Positions 46,513 to 58,455 of a stretch of DNA of 64,000 nt are shown here, piece after piece; positions within the stretch are counted from its first letter, which is position 1, and the number at the start of each line of letters is the position of its first letter. The stretch covers positions 2,604,001 to 2,668,000 of the forward strand of contig JASJOG010000008.1 of assembly GCA_030142905.1 (NCBI GenBank). The letters are read 5' to 3'. Made by a program: the position numbers and the translations under genes. The notes under the pieces were generated by a model, which saw only the letters and a program-made list of their open reading frames with translations, was not told where the DNA came from and searched no databases. Source of the stretch: Heliopora coerulea. Taxonomy: Eukaryota; Cnidaria; Anthozoa; Scleralcyonacea; Helioporidae.

Positions 46513-47700
46513 CTATAGCCGTATCCAATTTCTGTCGATAGACGTTGTCCTTAAATTTAAAAAAAAATTTTCTAAAATAAACTTTGCCAAATCTACTAAA
46601 TCATCCGCTCCAATACAGATTTTATTCGATTCAGATTTTCTAACAAACTCCTCAATAATTTCCTTCATACAATTTAATCCCTCACCATGAGGAATATCAC
46701 CCAACTCCTTTAGTGTACAAAGAAAATCCGTGGTGTCCTTAATAATAAAAGGCAAGGTTTTTATAATTGGTTGGAGGTGAAAATCCCCAAACTCCGAAAT
46801 TTTTTCCGTAGGCGTAACACAATTAGAAACTGCAGGCCTAACCCGAACATCTGTCAATCATTTGTGGATTTTCGGAAGCAAATAAAACCTACCCAATTTC
46901 CCATCCCTAGTGCTCAAATACTTTCCAGTGTCCTCAGAAATAGAACCCCTGTTCTTTAAACCTTCCAGTTTTTCATCAACCCTCGCACATAAACTTTCCA
47001 AGGGATTATTCTGTACCAACTCATAAACCGAACTTTCACCTAGTTGTCTATAAGCTTCCCTCCGATATTGCTGTATTTCCCAAACCACAACAAACGAACC
47101 CTTATCCGCGTTCTTCTTCACAATATCCTCATATCCCTTAAGACTCTTCACCCCCTTCATTCCTTCCTTACCTAAATTACGGTAATTACTACCATTTTTT
47201 TCAATAGCAAAAATCCTACGTTCTAATGTCTTTAAAAATAAATCTAATGCTGGATCCACTAAATCTGGTGTCCATTTAGATTTAAGTTTAAAATGAGTTT
47301 CTTCACCAGATTCTCTGTGTTCTATCCCACGCCGACTAAAATAGGCCTTACATTTCATTTTTCCCCCAAACTCCAAAATATCTCTCGCTAACTCAAACGT
47401 ATCAATTTCTTTAGGTGTTGGGCAAAAGTTTAAACCCCAAAATAAAACTTTAATTTTCATATCTGTAAGAACATGATCTGATAAATTAACCACGTTTTCA
47501 CTTACAAAACCCTTCTTTCTTTCGTCCGTTCTGTTGATATTACTTTCTCTGTCAACTTCTATATTCACAGGCCTTTCTTCTGGGGTCTGTTCTCTCTCCC
47601 ACAATTCACCGTCTCTCAATGATCTTATCTGTTCTTCAACCATTAATTCATCAGCCTTGTCATCTCTTTGCTCATTAAAATCATTAAATTCTTCCAACAA
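46513..47700 (-). pseudogene. Penelope-like element N-terminal half, minus strand
   Basis: From 47700 a 280-codon frame reads an acidic N-terminal region and ends GKYLSTRDGKLGRFYLLPKI HK at 46858, where a stop interrupts it. The reading goes on at once with DVRVRPAVSNCVTPTEKISE and HLQPIIKTLPFIIKDTTDFL to 46513. RFYLLPKIHK followed by RPxVSN is the entry to the Penelope-like reverse transcriptase. Between LKELGDIP and HGEGL the catalytic block with the first Asp (of the type DVVGLYPSI) is deleted. The rest of the polymerase and GIY-YIG are missing on the left side, so it is dead. It lies in the GPCR 1 intron, opposite in orientation to the host gene. Confidence 0.8.
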
Positions 47701-47796
47701 TGTCCGTATTTTCGAGGATTGCCCCGAAACGTTGATGATTAAAGTTTTTTAAAAAGTTTGATATTTTGATGTTTATATAATATATGCAGGTATATA

Positions 47797-47798
47797 CA

Positions 47799-47836
<38 letters not shown>

Positions 47837-48055
47837 TATTATTATGTATGTATACACACCTATTTATGCACACCCGTTCACATATAACTATTGCCTGATG
47901 ATTGCATAGACGCGTGAAACTCTGAGTAGCGACAACAATAATTTCAAGCTTAAATTTTATTCTCTCTCACTCTCTCACTCTCTCTTACTCTCTCTCACTC
48001 TCTCTCACTCTCTCTCACTCTCTCTCACTCTCTCTCACTCTCTCTCACTCTCTCT

Positions 48056-48100
<45 letters not shown>

Positions 48101-48102
48101 TC

Positions 48103-48167
<65 letters not shown>

Positions 48168-48317
48168 ATATACATATGCTGAGCTTATAGATCTTCAGAC
48201 AAGATCGTCCCCTGACGTGAAACTCGAAGTAACAACGTACGATCTATAAGTTCTGCTTATATAACTCGCTCTATCGTCACGATATTGAGCACTCTGTTGA
48301 GAAAGTCACTATCTCCC

Positions 48318-48355
<38 letters not shown>

Positions 48356-48376
48356 TATATATATATATATATATGA
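47797..48376. repeat. microsatellite cluster between two PLEs
   Basis: (TA)n at 47800-47834, a long (CT)n with interspersed ctctctcact units at about 47957-48163, then (ATT)n and (TA)n at 48318-48374. Between them, ctgatgattgcatagacgcg tgaaactc (about 47893) and cccctgacgtgaaactcg (about 48211) look like two PLE-terminus motifs. The CT block alone runs for about 200 bp and is likely to vary in length between individuals. Confidence 0.85.
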
Positions 48377-48379
48377 AAA

Positions 48380-50400
48380 AGTTAAGTGCCCGCTCCAGAA
48401 AAAGTTCAACATAACATATTTTCTCAGTGGAACTTTATTTAAGAAACTTTTTAAAAGCGTTTCGGGCACAGCCTCTTCTTCAGTTAAAAGATCAAGAGCA
48501 GAGTAGAGATAAATCTAAACTTATATTTCAACACATGAGTCAATTTGTATTTACATGTCCATACTATTAAGTCCCAAAGGAGCAAAACAATTAAGTTTAT
48601 AAACTTTACCTCTCTAGTTGCACGGAGCCTTGATTCTTTAAAGAAAAAGGGCTTAATTGATGAAAAGAATAGGAAATATCTACTTGGTTCTAAGCATAAA
48701 TTGGGAAGATTCTATCTCCTAATTAAGATTCATAAACGTCTTAGTGATGTCCTGGACGGCTGGTTATATCTAATTGTGGTACGGCAAAAGAAGGTATTTC
48801 GGAGTTTTTAGATTTCCATATTCTGCCACTGGTTCAGAATATCGCTTCAATAATTTTTGACACAACGCATCTCTTGCAAAAATTAGTTGTTGAAATGATT
48901 CCAGCAGGTGCCATCATATGTACGATAGATGTGGTTGGTTTGTACCCCCGCATACTTCATGAGGAGAGGCTATGGAGAATGCAAATTTATGTATACCGGA
49001 TTTATTAGCTTTGGCTAAGTTGATCCTCGAAAATAATTTTTTTCAAGTTTGATAAGAGCATTTACCATTAATAGGTACCAACAGCAATTTACGAACAACA
49101 ATAGGCACAAAGTTTGCTCCGGCATATGATAAAATTTTTATGGGTGATTTGGAATGTTGTATCTTTGAAGCATGTGAATATAAACTGTGGATATGGTGGT
49201 GTTTCCTAGATGACATTCTCATGATATGGTTTCGTGGAAAGGATAAACTTGACGAATTTCTGTACCATTTGAATACATGTTGTGAAACTATAAGGTTTAC
49301 ATGGGAGATAAGCTGCTAGGAAACTTCTTACCTTGATGTTATGGTTATTTTTCAACATGGGTCATTTGTTACGGATATATATTGTAAGCCCATGGATACT
49401 CATCAGCATTTAGATTATAAGTCATGCCATCCACCTCATGTAAAACGTTCAATTCCGTATAGTCAAGCTCCAAGGTTGAGACGTATATGTCATTCAGATG
49501 AAGTCTATGATAAAAGGGTTAGGGAACTGAAAGGATTTCTTGTTAAAAGGGGCTATAGGGATAACTTTGTGGAGCAACAGGTTGAAAGGGCTAGGAATAG
49601 AAAACGAGAAGATTTGGTTCATAACCAAAGAGATCCTTTATCTGAAAAAAATGGATAGAATACCAATTATTTTAGATTATCATCCCGCTCTGCTTGATCT
49701 CCACAGAGTGCGCAGGAAGCTTCAACTTCTGGTTGATATTTCGAACGCTTTAAAAGAAATATTGCAGGAGTACCCTACTGTTAGTTTTCGTAGGCCTAAA
49801 AGTATCAAAGATGTACTGGTAAGGGCAAAACTTAGAACGACGAAACATCAGGCTAAGGGTATTTTTTGCTGCTGAAAGACTAGAGGTCAAATTTATCAAT
49901 TTGTCAGGACAGGTGTGGTTTTTAGGGGTTCGGTAGACAAACGTTCTTTTTACATAAATCGTCATTTTGATTGTAATTCCCAGGGGGTAGTTTACCTTAT
50001 TACCAGTAAAAAGTGTGAAAAACAATATGTTGGTGACAAAATTACATATTTTCGGACCCGTTTTAATAACCAGACGAGCTCGTTAAGTAGATTTGGGAAG
50101 GGACAGAGGGGTATTTGTGGGGAACAACTATATTCACATTTTTCTCTGATGGACATTCCGGTTTGACAGACATATCAACACAAGTTATAGACTATACGGA
50201 CACAAGAGATCCTACAGTAGGAGAAGGCTTTTGGGTTTATAAACTTAATTGTTTTGTCCTTTGGGACTTAATAGTATGGACATTTAAATGGAAATTGACT
50301 CATGTGTTGGAATATATAAATTTAGATCAATCTCTACTCTACTCTTAATCTTGTAACTGAAGAAAGGGCTGATGATGCCCGAAGTTGACTTAATTCAGTA
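48380..50400 (+). mobile_element. Penelope-like element, plus strand, with inverted copy of its 3' end at its 5' side
   Basis: The plus strand reads, with several frame breaks, KLGRFYLLIKIHKRLSDV (about 48700), DVVGLYPR (about 48935), WWCFLDDILMIWF with the catalytic DD pair (about 49200), and VKRSIPYSQAPRLRRICHSD (about 49450). The GIY-YIG nuclease follows: GVVYLITSKKCEKQYVG (about 49985) and FRTRFNNQTSSL. The 3' end carries ctgaagaaagggctgatgat gcccgaag at 50358-50385. Bases 48380-48590 are the inverted complement of about 50250-50440, including a second ctgaagaag...gcccgaaac motif on the minus strand. Frameshifts and the lost N-terminus show it is inactive. It lies in the GPCR 1 intron in the host orientation. 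Confidence 0.85.
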
Positions 50401-52229
50401 TATAATATTGAAAAGTTCCAAGAATTTCTTTTACGGAGAACTTTACAAAAATTGAAAATTCTACTGAATTGCATTTTCCGGTGTGCTTAAAGGGCCGTTT
50501 TTTTGACACAGCTTTCGATAGTGCATAAAAAGTCCAGACATTAGGAGAGTATACCCCTTTAAGACCATATGACAATTTTGTTTTAGACCGTTTTTGTAGC
50601 TATTTTATTATCAAGTACTTTATTCGTCCCAAGGATAGTCAAATGAAAGTCAACTTTGACTACTTCGAATGATACCTGGTACATGACGTAGGTAAATAAA
50701 AACAGTATGATAAAGAAGCTTGTTTATTGTACTTGCAAAATGCAAAGTTTAAACTTTGGAAAACTTATATATCCACAGAAGTAAAATACATTGTCAGGCT
50801 GTCATATGTGGAGTATATTTTAAACGGTCATCTAAAGTACAGCTAACAGAATACACTATTTATGACGGGAAAGAACTAATTACAACTAGTTTTGTTACCA
50901 CCTCTTTGTTCATAAGCAACGAAGCAACCCATATTAGATCCCGTCGCTTCAGCTTGGTTGTGATTGAAAACACAACGAAATAACACGTCGAGCTTAATAA
51001 ACGTCGCACTTAATTTGCCAGCTGTTTTCAAATATTCAATCACGTATTCACCGCGATTTTCTTAACAATCCTTGCCAGAAACGTTATAGACACACGATTG
51101 AAAGTCATAAAAGCACAGAAATAATCAAGATTTTGCTTTTTGTTTACCTCGGCAGTTCATCGACGAAAATAGCGAAGTTCCACCCGAAAGTGTATTCTAA
51201 AGTTTGTTAGTTTTATGTTGACGTTTAGCAAGTTAGCGAATAAATTTGGGTTTCTCGGTCGGTTCATGTAGTTTTTAGTTTTGCTGAGCAATCACGGGAC
51301 TCCTTGCAGAATAAGCCTTGATTATCAAACCCATGTCAAAGTTGTCACTATCAGTGCGTGGCTAAGGGCGGACCTCGGAGGCCTGTACGCCCCCAATTTT
51401 ACTGGACTGATAACATTTTTTCTTGAAATATTACACAAAACATCTTAGTAAGCCTCGAATCAGTACTAGGAGGACTAAAATAGAAAACGTATCTAGTAGG
51501 TTAATTCCCAGGGTCAAAATTCTCCGTAGCTTTTCTTTGAGTTCTCCGAAGGCTCCCTGACTTTTGATCGTTTATTCTCTTGAGCTTTCAACTCGTTGTT
51601 TCGAGTCTTTATCAGAAGTGAGGGTATGCTGGGGTATCGGATTGTTTAGCGTTGTCAGCCACGTATCTCTGTGACTGAGATCTCTCTAAGCGTCTATTTT
51701 CTCTATCTTCACAAAGCACATAGACAGCATCTCCACCACCGACCGACGAAACCCCATCTATATATGTTACTCTGCTACGACTGCCCACAGCAATGTGTTA
51801 CATGGAGAAACGTCAAAGAAAGTACAAAAACGACTGACAGAACACCGCAACGTGATCAAAAAGCATGTAATAAAAACTTGACCGAAAGAAAGATCTTTGT
51901 GACAAAATTATTTTTTCTGGGTCCTTACAGTTCAAACTGTGATGCGAACCATCCAGGTCTGTTCCAAAAGACAAAGGTTAGATGTTTTCCATAACAGACT
52001 TAGCAAACCAGGTTAACTAGGTCTCTATTATGAGGACCAATCCATATTTCTTCTGATTTTTTTCAATTTTTATTTTAATCAACCAAAAGTACTAAGCAAC
52101 TGAAGCAGTTATTTATGATGCTGTTAGATTTAAAGTATTTTCCTAAATTTTTGTTTTTGCCATACAAACAGAAGGAAGACTTCAATAACGAATTACACAC
52201 ACTACTCCGTTATTGTTCTTTCTATATAG
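50401..52229. other. GPCR 1 intron, right part, with a GIY-YIG remnant
   Basis: About 51765-51870 on the plus strand reads LLCYDCPQQCVTW and, after a one-base shift, VQKRLTEHRNVIKKHVIK: the CxxC and R(L/I)xEH parts of another degraded PLE GIY-YIG domain, a third PLE family in this intron. The stretch ends with the acceptor tctatatag used by the receptor exon at 52230. No other feature is seen. Confidence 0.55.
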
Positions 52230-52800
52230 GTATTGCGCTATTGTTTCTCCTCCAGGTAATCGCTTACAATCCCGTCATGCTCGCTGGTTACTGGTTAGCG
52301 TATGGATCATTTCATTTGTGATGTCCATTGCGCCAATAATATTTTTTGGAAAGTATAAACCAAGTCAGAAAAGCACCAATTGTAAATCAACCAGTCAAGG
52401 CTATCTGTTATTGCTATTGGTTGTCTGTTTTCTTGTTCCTCTGGCCACCATGACTTATTGTTATATCAAAGTATTTCTAAAAGTCAGACGACAGCGTATA
52501 CAGTTACAATCTTGGAATACAACCAATTCCAACATGAAGACAGAATTTAAAACAGCCAAGATCGTTTTTGCTGTACTGGCAACATTCATCATTTGCTGGG
52601 CGCCATTCGTCATCCTTTACGTCTTGTCAACCAGTGAAGAAGGAAAGAACATTTCTCAGGCCTTTTTTATGCTGAGTGGATGTTTAGCGGCAGCTCAATC
52701 AGTGTGTAATCCCATAATTTACGTTATGATGAACAAAACCTTTAGAGTCGACTTGATCGAGCTACTACCTTGCTTACGAAAATTTCTTAGTCGAAGCTAA
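52230..52800 (+). CDS. class A GPCR 1, exon 2 (TM4-TM7)
   Basis: The exon starts with g, completing Arg of DRY, then YCAIVSPPGNRLQSRHARWL. TM4 has W4.50 in VSVWIISFVMS; ECL2 has the disulfide Cys in STNCKS; TM5 has PLATMTYCYIKVFL; TM6 carries an intact CWAP (IICWAPFVILYVLS); TM7 has NPIIYVMMN (NPxxY). Position 7.43 is Ala, so it is not an opsin. The C-tail is short (about 20 residues) with Cys in LLPCLRKFL, a possible palmitoylation site. Basic loop 3 (KVRRQRIQL, EFKTAKIVF) suggests G-protein contact. The stop is at 52798-52800, with no frame defect. Confidence 0.92.
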
Positions 52801-55800
52801 CTGCTAAAAAACTTGAAATGATTTTAATTGTAATGAAAACTAAATACAAAATAAGATAAGTTGTATAGACGGACAGACAGACAGATATGCGAAGAGACAA
52901 ATGGACAGATGGATGGATGTGTGGGTGGATTGATGCATGGTTGGTGGATAGATGGATAGATTGTATTAATATTCATCACATAAACAGTAAGTTAACTACA
53001 AATGGAATATTCTCTTAGTGTTCTGCGATGTACTGACATTTTGTTCGATACTATACCTCCTTTCTTGTAAATAGAAAGTTCTGTAAATAGAAGTGTAACA
53101 GGCTAGTGAATGCTTTCAAAAAGCAGTGATGCGAGCCTAATTCTCGTCCGCAATTACAGTCAGTTAACTCTAATATGTGATTAACAAGAATGCAGTACAT
53201 GTTTTGGAATGCTGAAAATTTCTAGTGGCAAAAGTTGCTCAACATTGAAACCTACCCAACAAAAATTGCCAGCCAGGCGCCTGTATATATTGAGGGTGAC
53301 TACATTGACCTGTTGATTGGTCAGTTCTTAAGGACCTCCTGATCCTGCCCAGAGGCTTCCACAGTATCATACCCTAAATCCTCCATAGCAAAATCTGAAC
53401 GGCTGTGTTGCAAAATTGGAAGGGAGACATGAGATACTTAACTCGTTCCCTGCGACAGCTCTCCCATTGACGAGTTAAATCATCAGGCGTTGACCAGAGT
53501 AAAACTACACAAGTCTTATCCCACGGGGAAAGAGTTTATGACCAGCATTGGAGAAAAAGGATGCTGGCTCATAATTCATCACAAGATTAGAGAGAGTGTA
53601 CTCAGTCAGGTAGCGCTTTGCAGTGGAAATATTTTTTGAAAAATGGATGGTCAGCTTTGTGACGCTGAAGCATATGTACCTTATCATTTTTGTCCCACTT
53701 CTGGAAACAACAGACAACCCTTAGCACTTCCAGTGACCGCAGTGAACGGCAAACGTGGAAAACGTTGTTATTCTCCCAAACAATTGAATTGAATCATCAA
53801 ATGGCAACGATAGAAAATTGTTAGAAAGCTGTTGAAACGAGGTAAAAAGAACAAGATCATTTCCAATCACCGCTTCAATTTTTGCTGCGAAAAAATCGTT
53901 TGAACGACAATCGTCCTTCCAGACAATTGTCGACATCGATCAAGGTAAATCGGTTGGCATTACACTGCTGATTAGCACATGAAAAAATATTCACCCTCTC
54001 GAAAATACATTTTTGCATAGAGAAACAGTTTTGAATGCAAATAAAATATAGCTGTGCTCTGGGAAAAATACTTGTGTGAAGTTTCTTATGTCGCGTGATT
54101 GACACATTTAATTTATGCAAATTTGAATCGTGCTAGCTTCGTCGATTAGTCGTCATTAACGAGTCGTTATTTCACGATGAATTCAATTCAGACGAATGTA
54201 AACCAACCAGAGTTTCAGGTTATATCCATCATATTAATTATGAAGGATACAATGTCTAAAACACATTATTTCTTCAAATGAACTTAATTAATTCGTTTGA
54301 TAAGATGAATGTAATTCGTTTTATATTTTCCTCGCCTCCCTTACATTAGTCTTTTTAACTATATCCCATTCTTTACCTTTTACCTTTCACGCAATATGGC
54401 TATTGATATTGATACGGTAAATCCATTGAACTTTTTACATTGACTGAATTATATATGTTTGAGTCACACGCAACGTATGAAACAGCCTTCAGAGACATAT
54501 TTGTGCACCGAGAAATTTATTTCTGCAGACAAATATTTTTGTATCTTAGTTTGCTGTTGTGTATTCAGGGAAATTAGATCATTAGCTTATATTTGTTATC
54601 ATAAGGTTGCATCTGCAGTAAGTTTTCGGCGGCTGTCAAAAAAGCTTTTAGTTGAGCAAATGTTATTTAGACCTGCTATACCTTATATTTGTTATTTTAA
54701 GTAGAAGCTGCCAGCCATAAGTTTAAAGAAGAATATAATGAAAAACAACACGCGAAAAATTGAAGGTTTAGCAAGATTGGACGAAGCAGAAATTAGAAAT
54801 TTTTTTATCGTGACTTTCTTTCAAATTCATCACATCAGACGAAGTACCCACAGCAAACTAACGATGTAGATGTATGCAAACCTTTGAATAGCTTAACTAC
54901 ATCTCTCATTGCCGCCCTAGATTATCACCGTCTAGGGTTAAACAGAAATGATGATGAAATCGTTGAACAGAAAAGTTAACATACATTGACGAAGAATATA
55001 AAAGGTTTTTTTTACTAGCCATATCACACGAATTAAAATCTGATTTCGGTGTCATCGTTCAAATATTATTGATCGCTCCTATCGACGGTAATTATGTTCA
55101 AGCGACCGGAAAGATCGTATGGAAACAGTACTAGCCGATCCCAAACAATCAGGACAATTTCCTAATTTCCGGAGTTCTATTCAAGCGATCACGATCGTGT
55201 TGATTGCTTGAAAATATTTTGCAAAAGTCGGAGTGATCGGGACAATAATATTGAAGCCAAAGAATACGATCAGAACGATTTTCAACTAAAGTATGTTTTG
55301 ACTGTTTACTCTATATTTGGTTTTCATGGAGCTATTTTTCGGTTGTTTTATGATATACTTAGTAGAAACTTACACATAGTCAAAAGAAATACTGCAATGT
55401 GATAGGCTATGTCACTCGAGAATAGTCAGTAACAAACATCATGTTTTTTTGTATCAAATTTGAAAAAACCAACATGAACTACTTCCTACTAAATCAATTA
55501 TGCATTCTTAGTTTCTGTGAGGCAAAAATGATTGTTGACTTGGACTCTGTTCTTGTAAACAACTATTTCAAGAAAACCTCGAGTTCAGTCTAATTGCTAA
55601 GTCAACAGGACGGAAGCCAGCCTGACATACTAAATGGGGCAACGCAATTTTATCCAGTAGGTGTAACTTGTCTGTGTTACCAGGAAAATCACCGAATTAT
55701 GTAAGTATGAAACAACTTTCAACAGCTTCACCACCTTCCTGATCTTCGCAAAATTAGATCAACTTTTGAGAATAAGTTTAGCAGTTTTAAGGCACTAGAA

Positions 55801-56060
55801 ATTGAATTGAGAATAGCCTCAAATAATTTCTATACAATTAGTTTAAAATGCAACCATTGAAAGAAACAATAAATCAACTGAAAGATCGTTAATGATTTAT
55901 AAATGATAAAACTCGTGTTTCAAACAAAATGAATTTTTCATCAGACAAACCCATAGGCTAAAATTCGTTATAAACAGTACTATATTTTAGAATCATTCTT
56001 CAGGATAACATGAACAGAATATTTCATGATAAACTTTCACTGCTTAAGTAAGCTGGACAA
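52801..56060. other. intergenic between the two GPCRs, left part
   Basis: A degenerate GACA/GATG/GATA tract lies at 52867-52965. About 53240-53330 (+) reads TYPTKIASQAPVYIEGDYID LLIGQF, which resembles the DxLIG region of a BEL/Pao-type retroelement protease, but only this fragment is readable. Nothing else is recognised up to 56060. Confidence 0.35.
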
Positions 56061-56140
56061 GTTGACTAGAGCAGGATTCGAACTCACATTTCAGGTTTCC
56101 GGACAGCTGCTCGACCGATTGAGCTATCGAGTATGCGCAG
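56061..56140 (-). mobile_element. tRNA-like SINE head
   Basis: On the minus strand: cgatagctcaatcggtcgag (A-box type), spacer, gttcgaatcctgctct (B box). The acceptor stem does not close, so it is a tRNA-derived SINE or pseudogene, not a tRNA gene. Confidence 0.55.
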
Positions 56141-57501
56141 CATGCTCGCTAGATTCTCGTGACAACTCAATGCTTTACTTCCTTGAGGATGCGCGATCTT
56201 TCGATCCAATTTCAGAATCATTCCCAAGGTAAAGTGAACAGAATAAGTCATAATAAATCTACACCGCTAGGTTTATCAGAAATTCAATAGTATATTTTTG
56301 ACGCATTCTGGGAGGCTCCAATTTTCATTTGGGGTCTCAGTTCCTACTTTCCTTCCCCTTGGCATCTGCCTATAATTGACTATAAATCGACCTATGTATG
56401 CTTATAACCTAGGATTCCTCAAAATCCTACTTTTCAGTATGGCTTCTCAGTTCACTGAATCGATTTAAGGTTCTAACAAAACTTTTGTTTGTGTCACGTT
56501 ATAACGGTTTGTTTGTGAGTGGAGTGCACTTAACAAAGTAGCAATAACTGCACCATTTCAACCAAACCACACTTCTAAGAATCTCGTTTTTCTAGTTCTT
56601 AAATACTTTTGAGTAGTTTTAACCAGCTTGTTTACGCTATTTCCTACATTATAAATGCCAAACTACATGAAAATGTGAAAATACTCCGTGTGAAGCATTC
56701 ATTGAGTTGTTGTACGACAACGTCGAGGATACTTCATTTGTAGCTTCAAAATTCAAATCATTCATTACTGTTGTTTCGATTAGAAAATTCTATCATTCGA
56801 ACACGTCACCGTTGAGATTCCTCTTGTGTTTGCTTAAACTTCCTAGTATTTTTTTCATGTTGTTCCACTGGAGGCAGGTACGCAGTTGAGAAAACTGAAG
56901 ACAAAAGTCTTGTGACCCAATATACTTTTAAAACACCACATTTGAAGCGTAGCTTATGGATGGAACTTATATGCTTGTTGGTTAATTAGGATTTTGATTA
57001 AAATATAAATAGAAGAGACAAACTGATTAAGAGTCTAATTTAGGAATCCGAAATGTGAAAAATAGAAAGAAAAAAATCAAAAGAAATCAACAATACAAGC
57101 GATGTAAGATCTTCCCGATCGGTTTCACATCACAATTATGCAATCAAACTGGCGTATAAAACCTAGGTCGCTTTGCAGGCATTAGAAAATTCATACAGCA
57201 AGGATGAATGTTGGTTTTACAAACAGTTCTTTCGAACTTCTCAAAGCAAATAAAATATTCCTGAAAGACTAAAAAATGCACTATTAAAGAATAAATTAAT
57301 AATCCTCTCTTCTCATCTCTCCATTCTTATGATGACAAACACCTTTTGAGGAAAAATGAGCAATTGAGTTCTCTCCTACCGCAGTGACAAAACACATCTC
57401 AAATGCAAGCTTCAGAATAAATTCACTGTCCATGACTCCTCTGAAATTCTTCAGTTGAAGGCCAGGTAACAAGACTACATCTAAGACTGCCGAACGAGAT
57501 T

Positions 57502-57610
57502 GATTCGAGCGGGATTTGAGCTCTCACCTTTGGGATGCCGGTCCTCCGCTCTGCCTGCTTAGCTATTGAGTACCCTCGACGGTGCGATTTCAAATCCCGC
57601 TCGAGTCAAC
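57502..57610 (-). mobile_element. tRNA-like sequence with inverted B-box copy
   Basis: The minus strand reads gtactcaatagctaagcagg cagagcgga (A box side) and agctcaaatcccgctcgaat (B box). On the other side, 57588-57606 repeats tttcaaatcccgctcgagtc in the opposite sense, making a 15-bp inverted pair around the tRNA-like core. Confidence 0.6.
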
Positions 57611-58330
57611 ATTCTTCAGTTGACTTCGGCAGTGTCAGATTATCATGAAAAAAAATTCTGTTCACGTATCTCTGACGATGATTCTGAAAAAGACTATATC
57701 TGTTGGCATAGAACCCTTCAATTGCTTATCTTTACCCTCATCTCTTTTGGGTAAGGCTCGAGTCTTTCTCAGGTGCATTTTCCGTGCCATTTATCTTCTT
57801 ATGTTTACGCAAATTGAAGCGTTCTATCATCACCATTCGAGTGTCAATATGTCAAAGTATTAGTGTACTTCCTTTTAATTAAAGAATTTGTTCGTTTCGT
57901 CACATAGCAAGTGAGAAACGTTGCTCTGTCACTTCTTTTTGTGGTGAAAGCGAAAGACATCACATCAACCACAGAAAAGGGTTCATGCTCGAAACTCTCT
58001 ATTACACATACAGGGGTAAGTAGAATTTTCATGAACAGTTTTCCTTCGATTTGTTTTAATAATTTATTTATAACCAACAGAAAGAAATGAGCTAGATTCA
58101 TTGGTTTTGATTTACCATTACAACAGCGACTTGTTAAGGACGAAGTCATATTCATCACTTCAAATAGTTTCAATTATTGCTGTTAGGTCTGACATACGGG
58201 CAGCTAGTGGTTGAGATTGACAAATTAAGTGCCTACGTAATTGAACGTAAGGTAAGATTTACATAAAAAAAGAGGAAAAAAATTATTATAAAAGTTGTTG
58301 AAGACACCCCTCAAGAAAAAATGTTTAGAT

Positions 58331-58455
58331 GCTCTATCTGCAGAGCGTCTTGCCGACTATCAGAACTCAGAAGATCGCGGGTTCGATCCTCGTCTGGGGT
58401 TCAAAAAGTCGTTTTACTGAGGTTAGGGCTTGACGAAGGTTCTTTGATAATCTAC
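58331..58455 (+). mobile_element. diverged tRNA-SINE copy
   Basis: tgctctatctgcagagcgtc (decayed A box), actatcagaactcagaagat, B box gggttcgatcctcgtctggg, then gttcaaaaagtcgttttact. It resembles the 23.9-kb family in B box and in the ctcagaag/gtctggg surroundings but is clearly older. Confidence 0.6.

Noticed and set aside
47957..48163. CRISPR-like or satellite array in the CT-rich block
   Set aside because: It is a simple (CT)n and ctctctcact microsatellite without spacers, in a eukaryotic genome.
53240..53340. BEL/Pao retrotransposon
   Set aside because: Only about 25 residues resemble the DLLIG protease region. No gag, RT or LTR is visible, so it is mentioned only as a weak resemblance in the intergenic entry.
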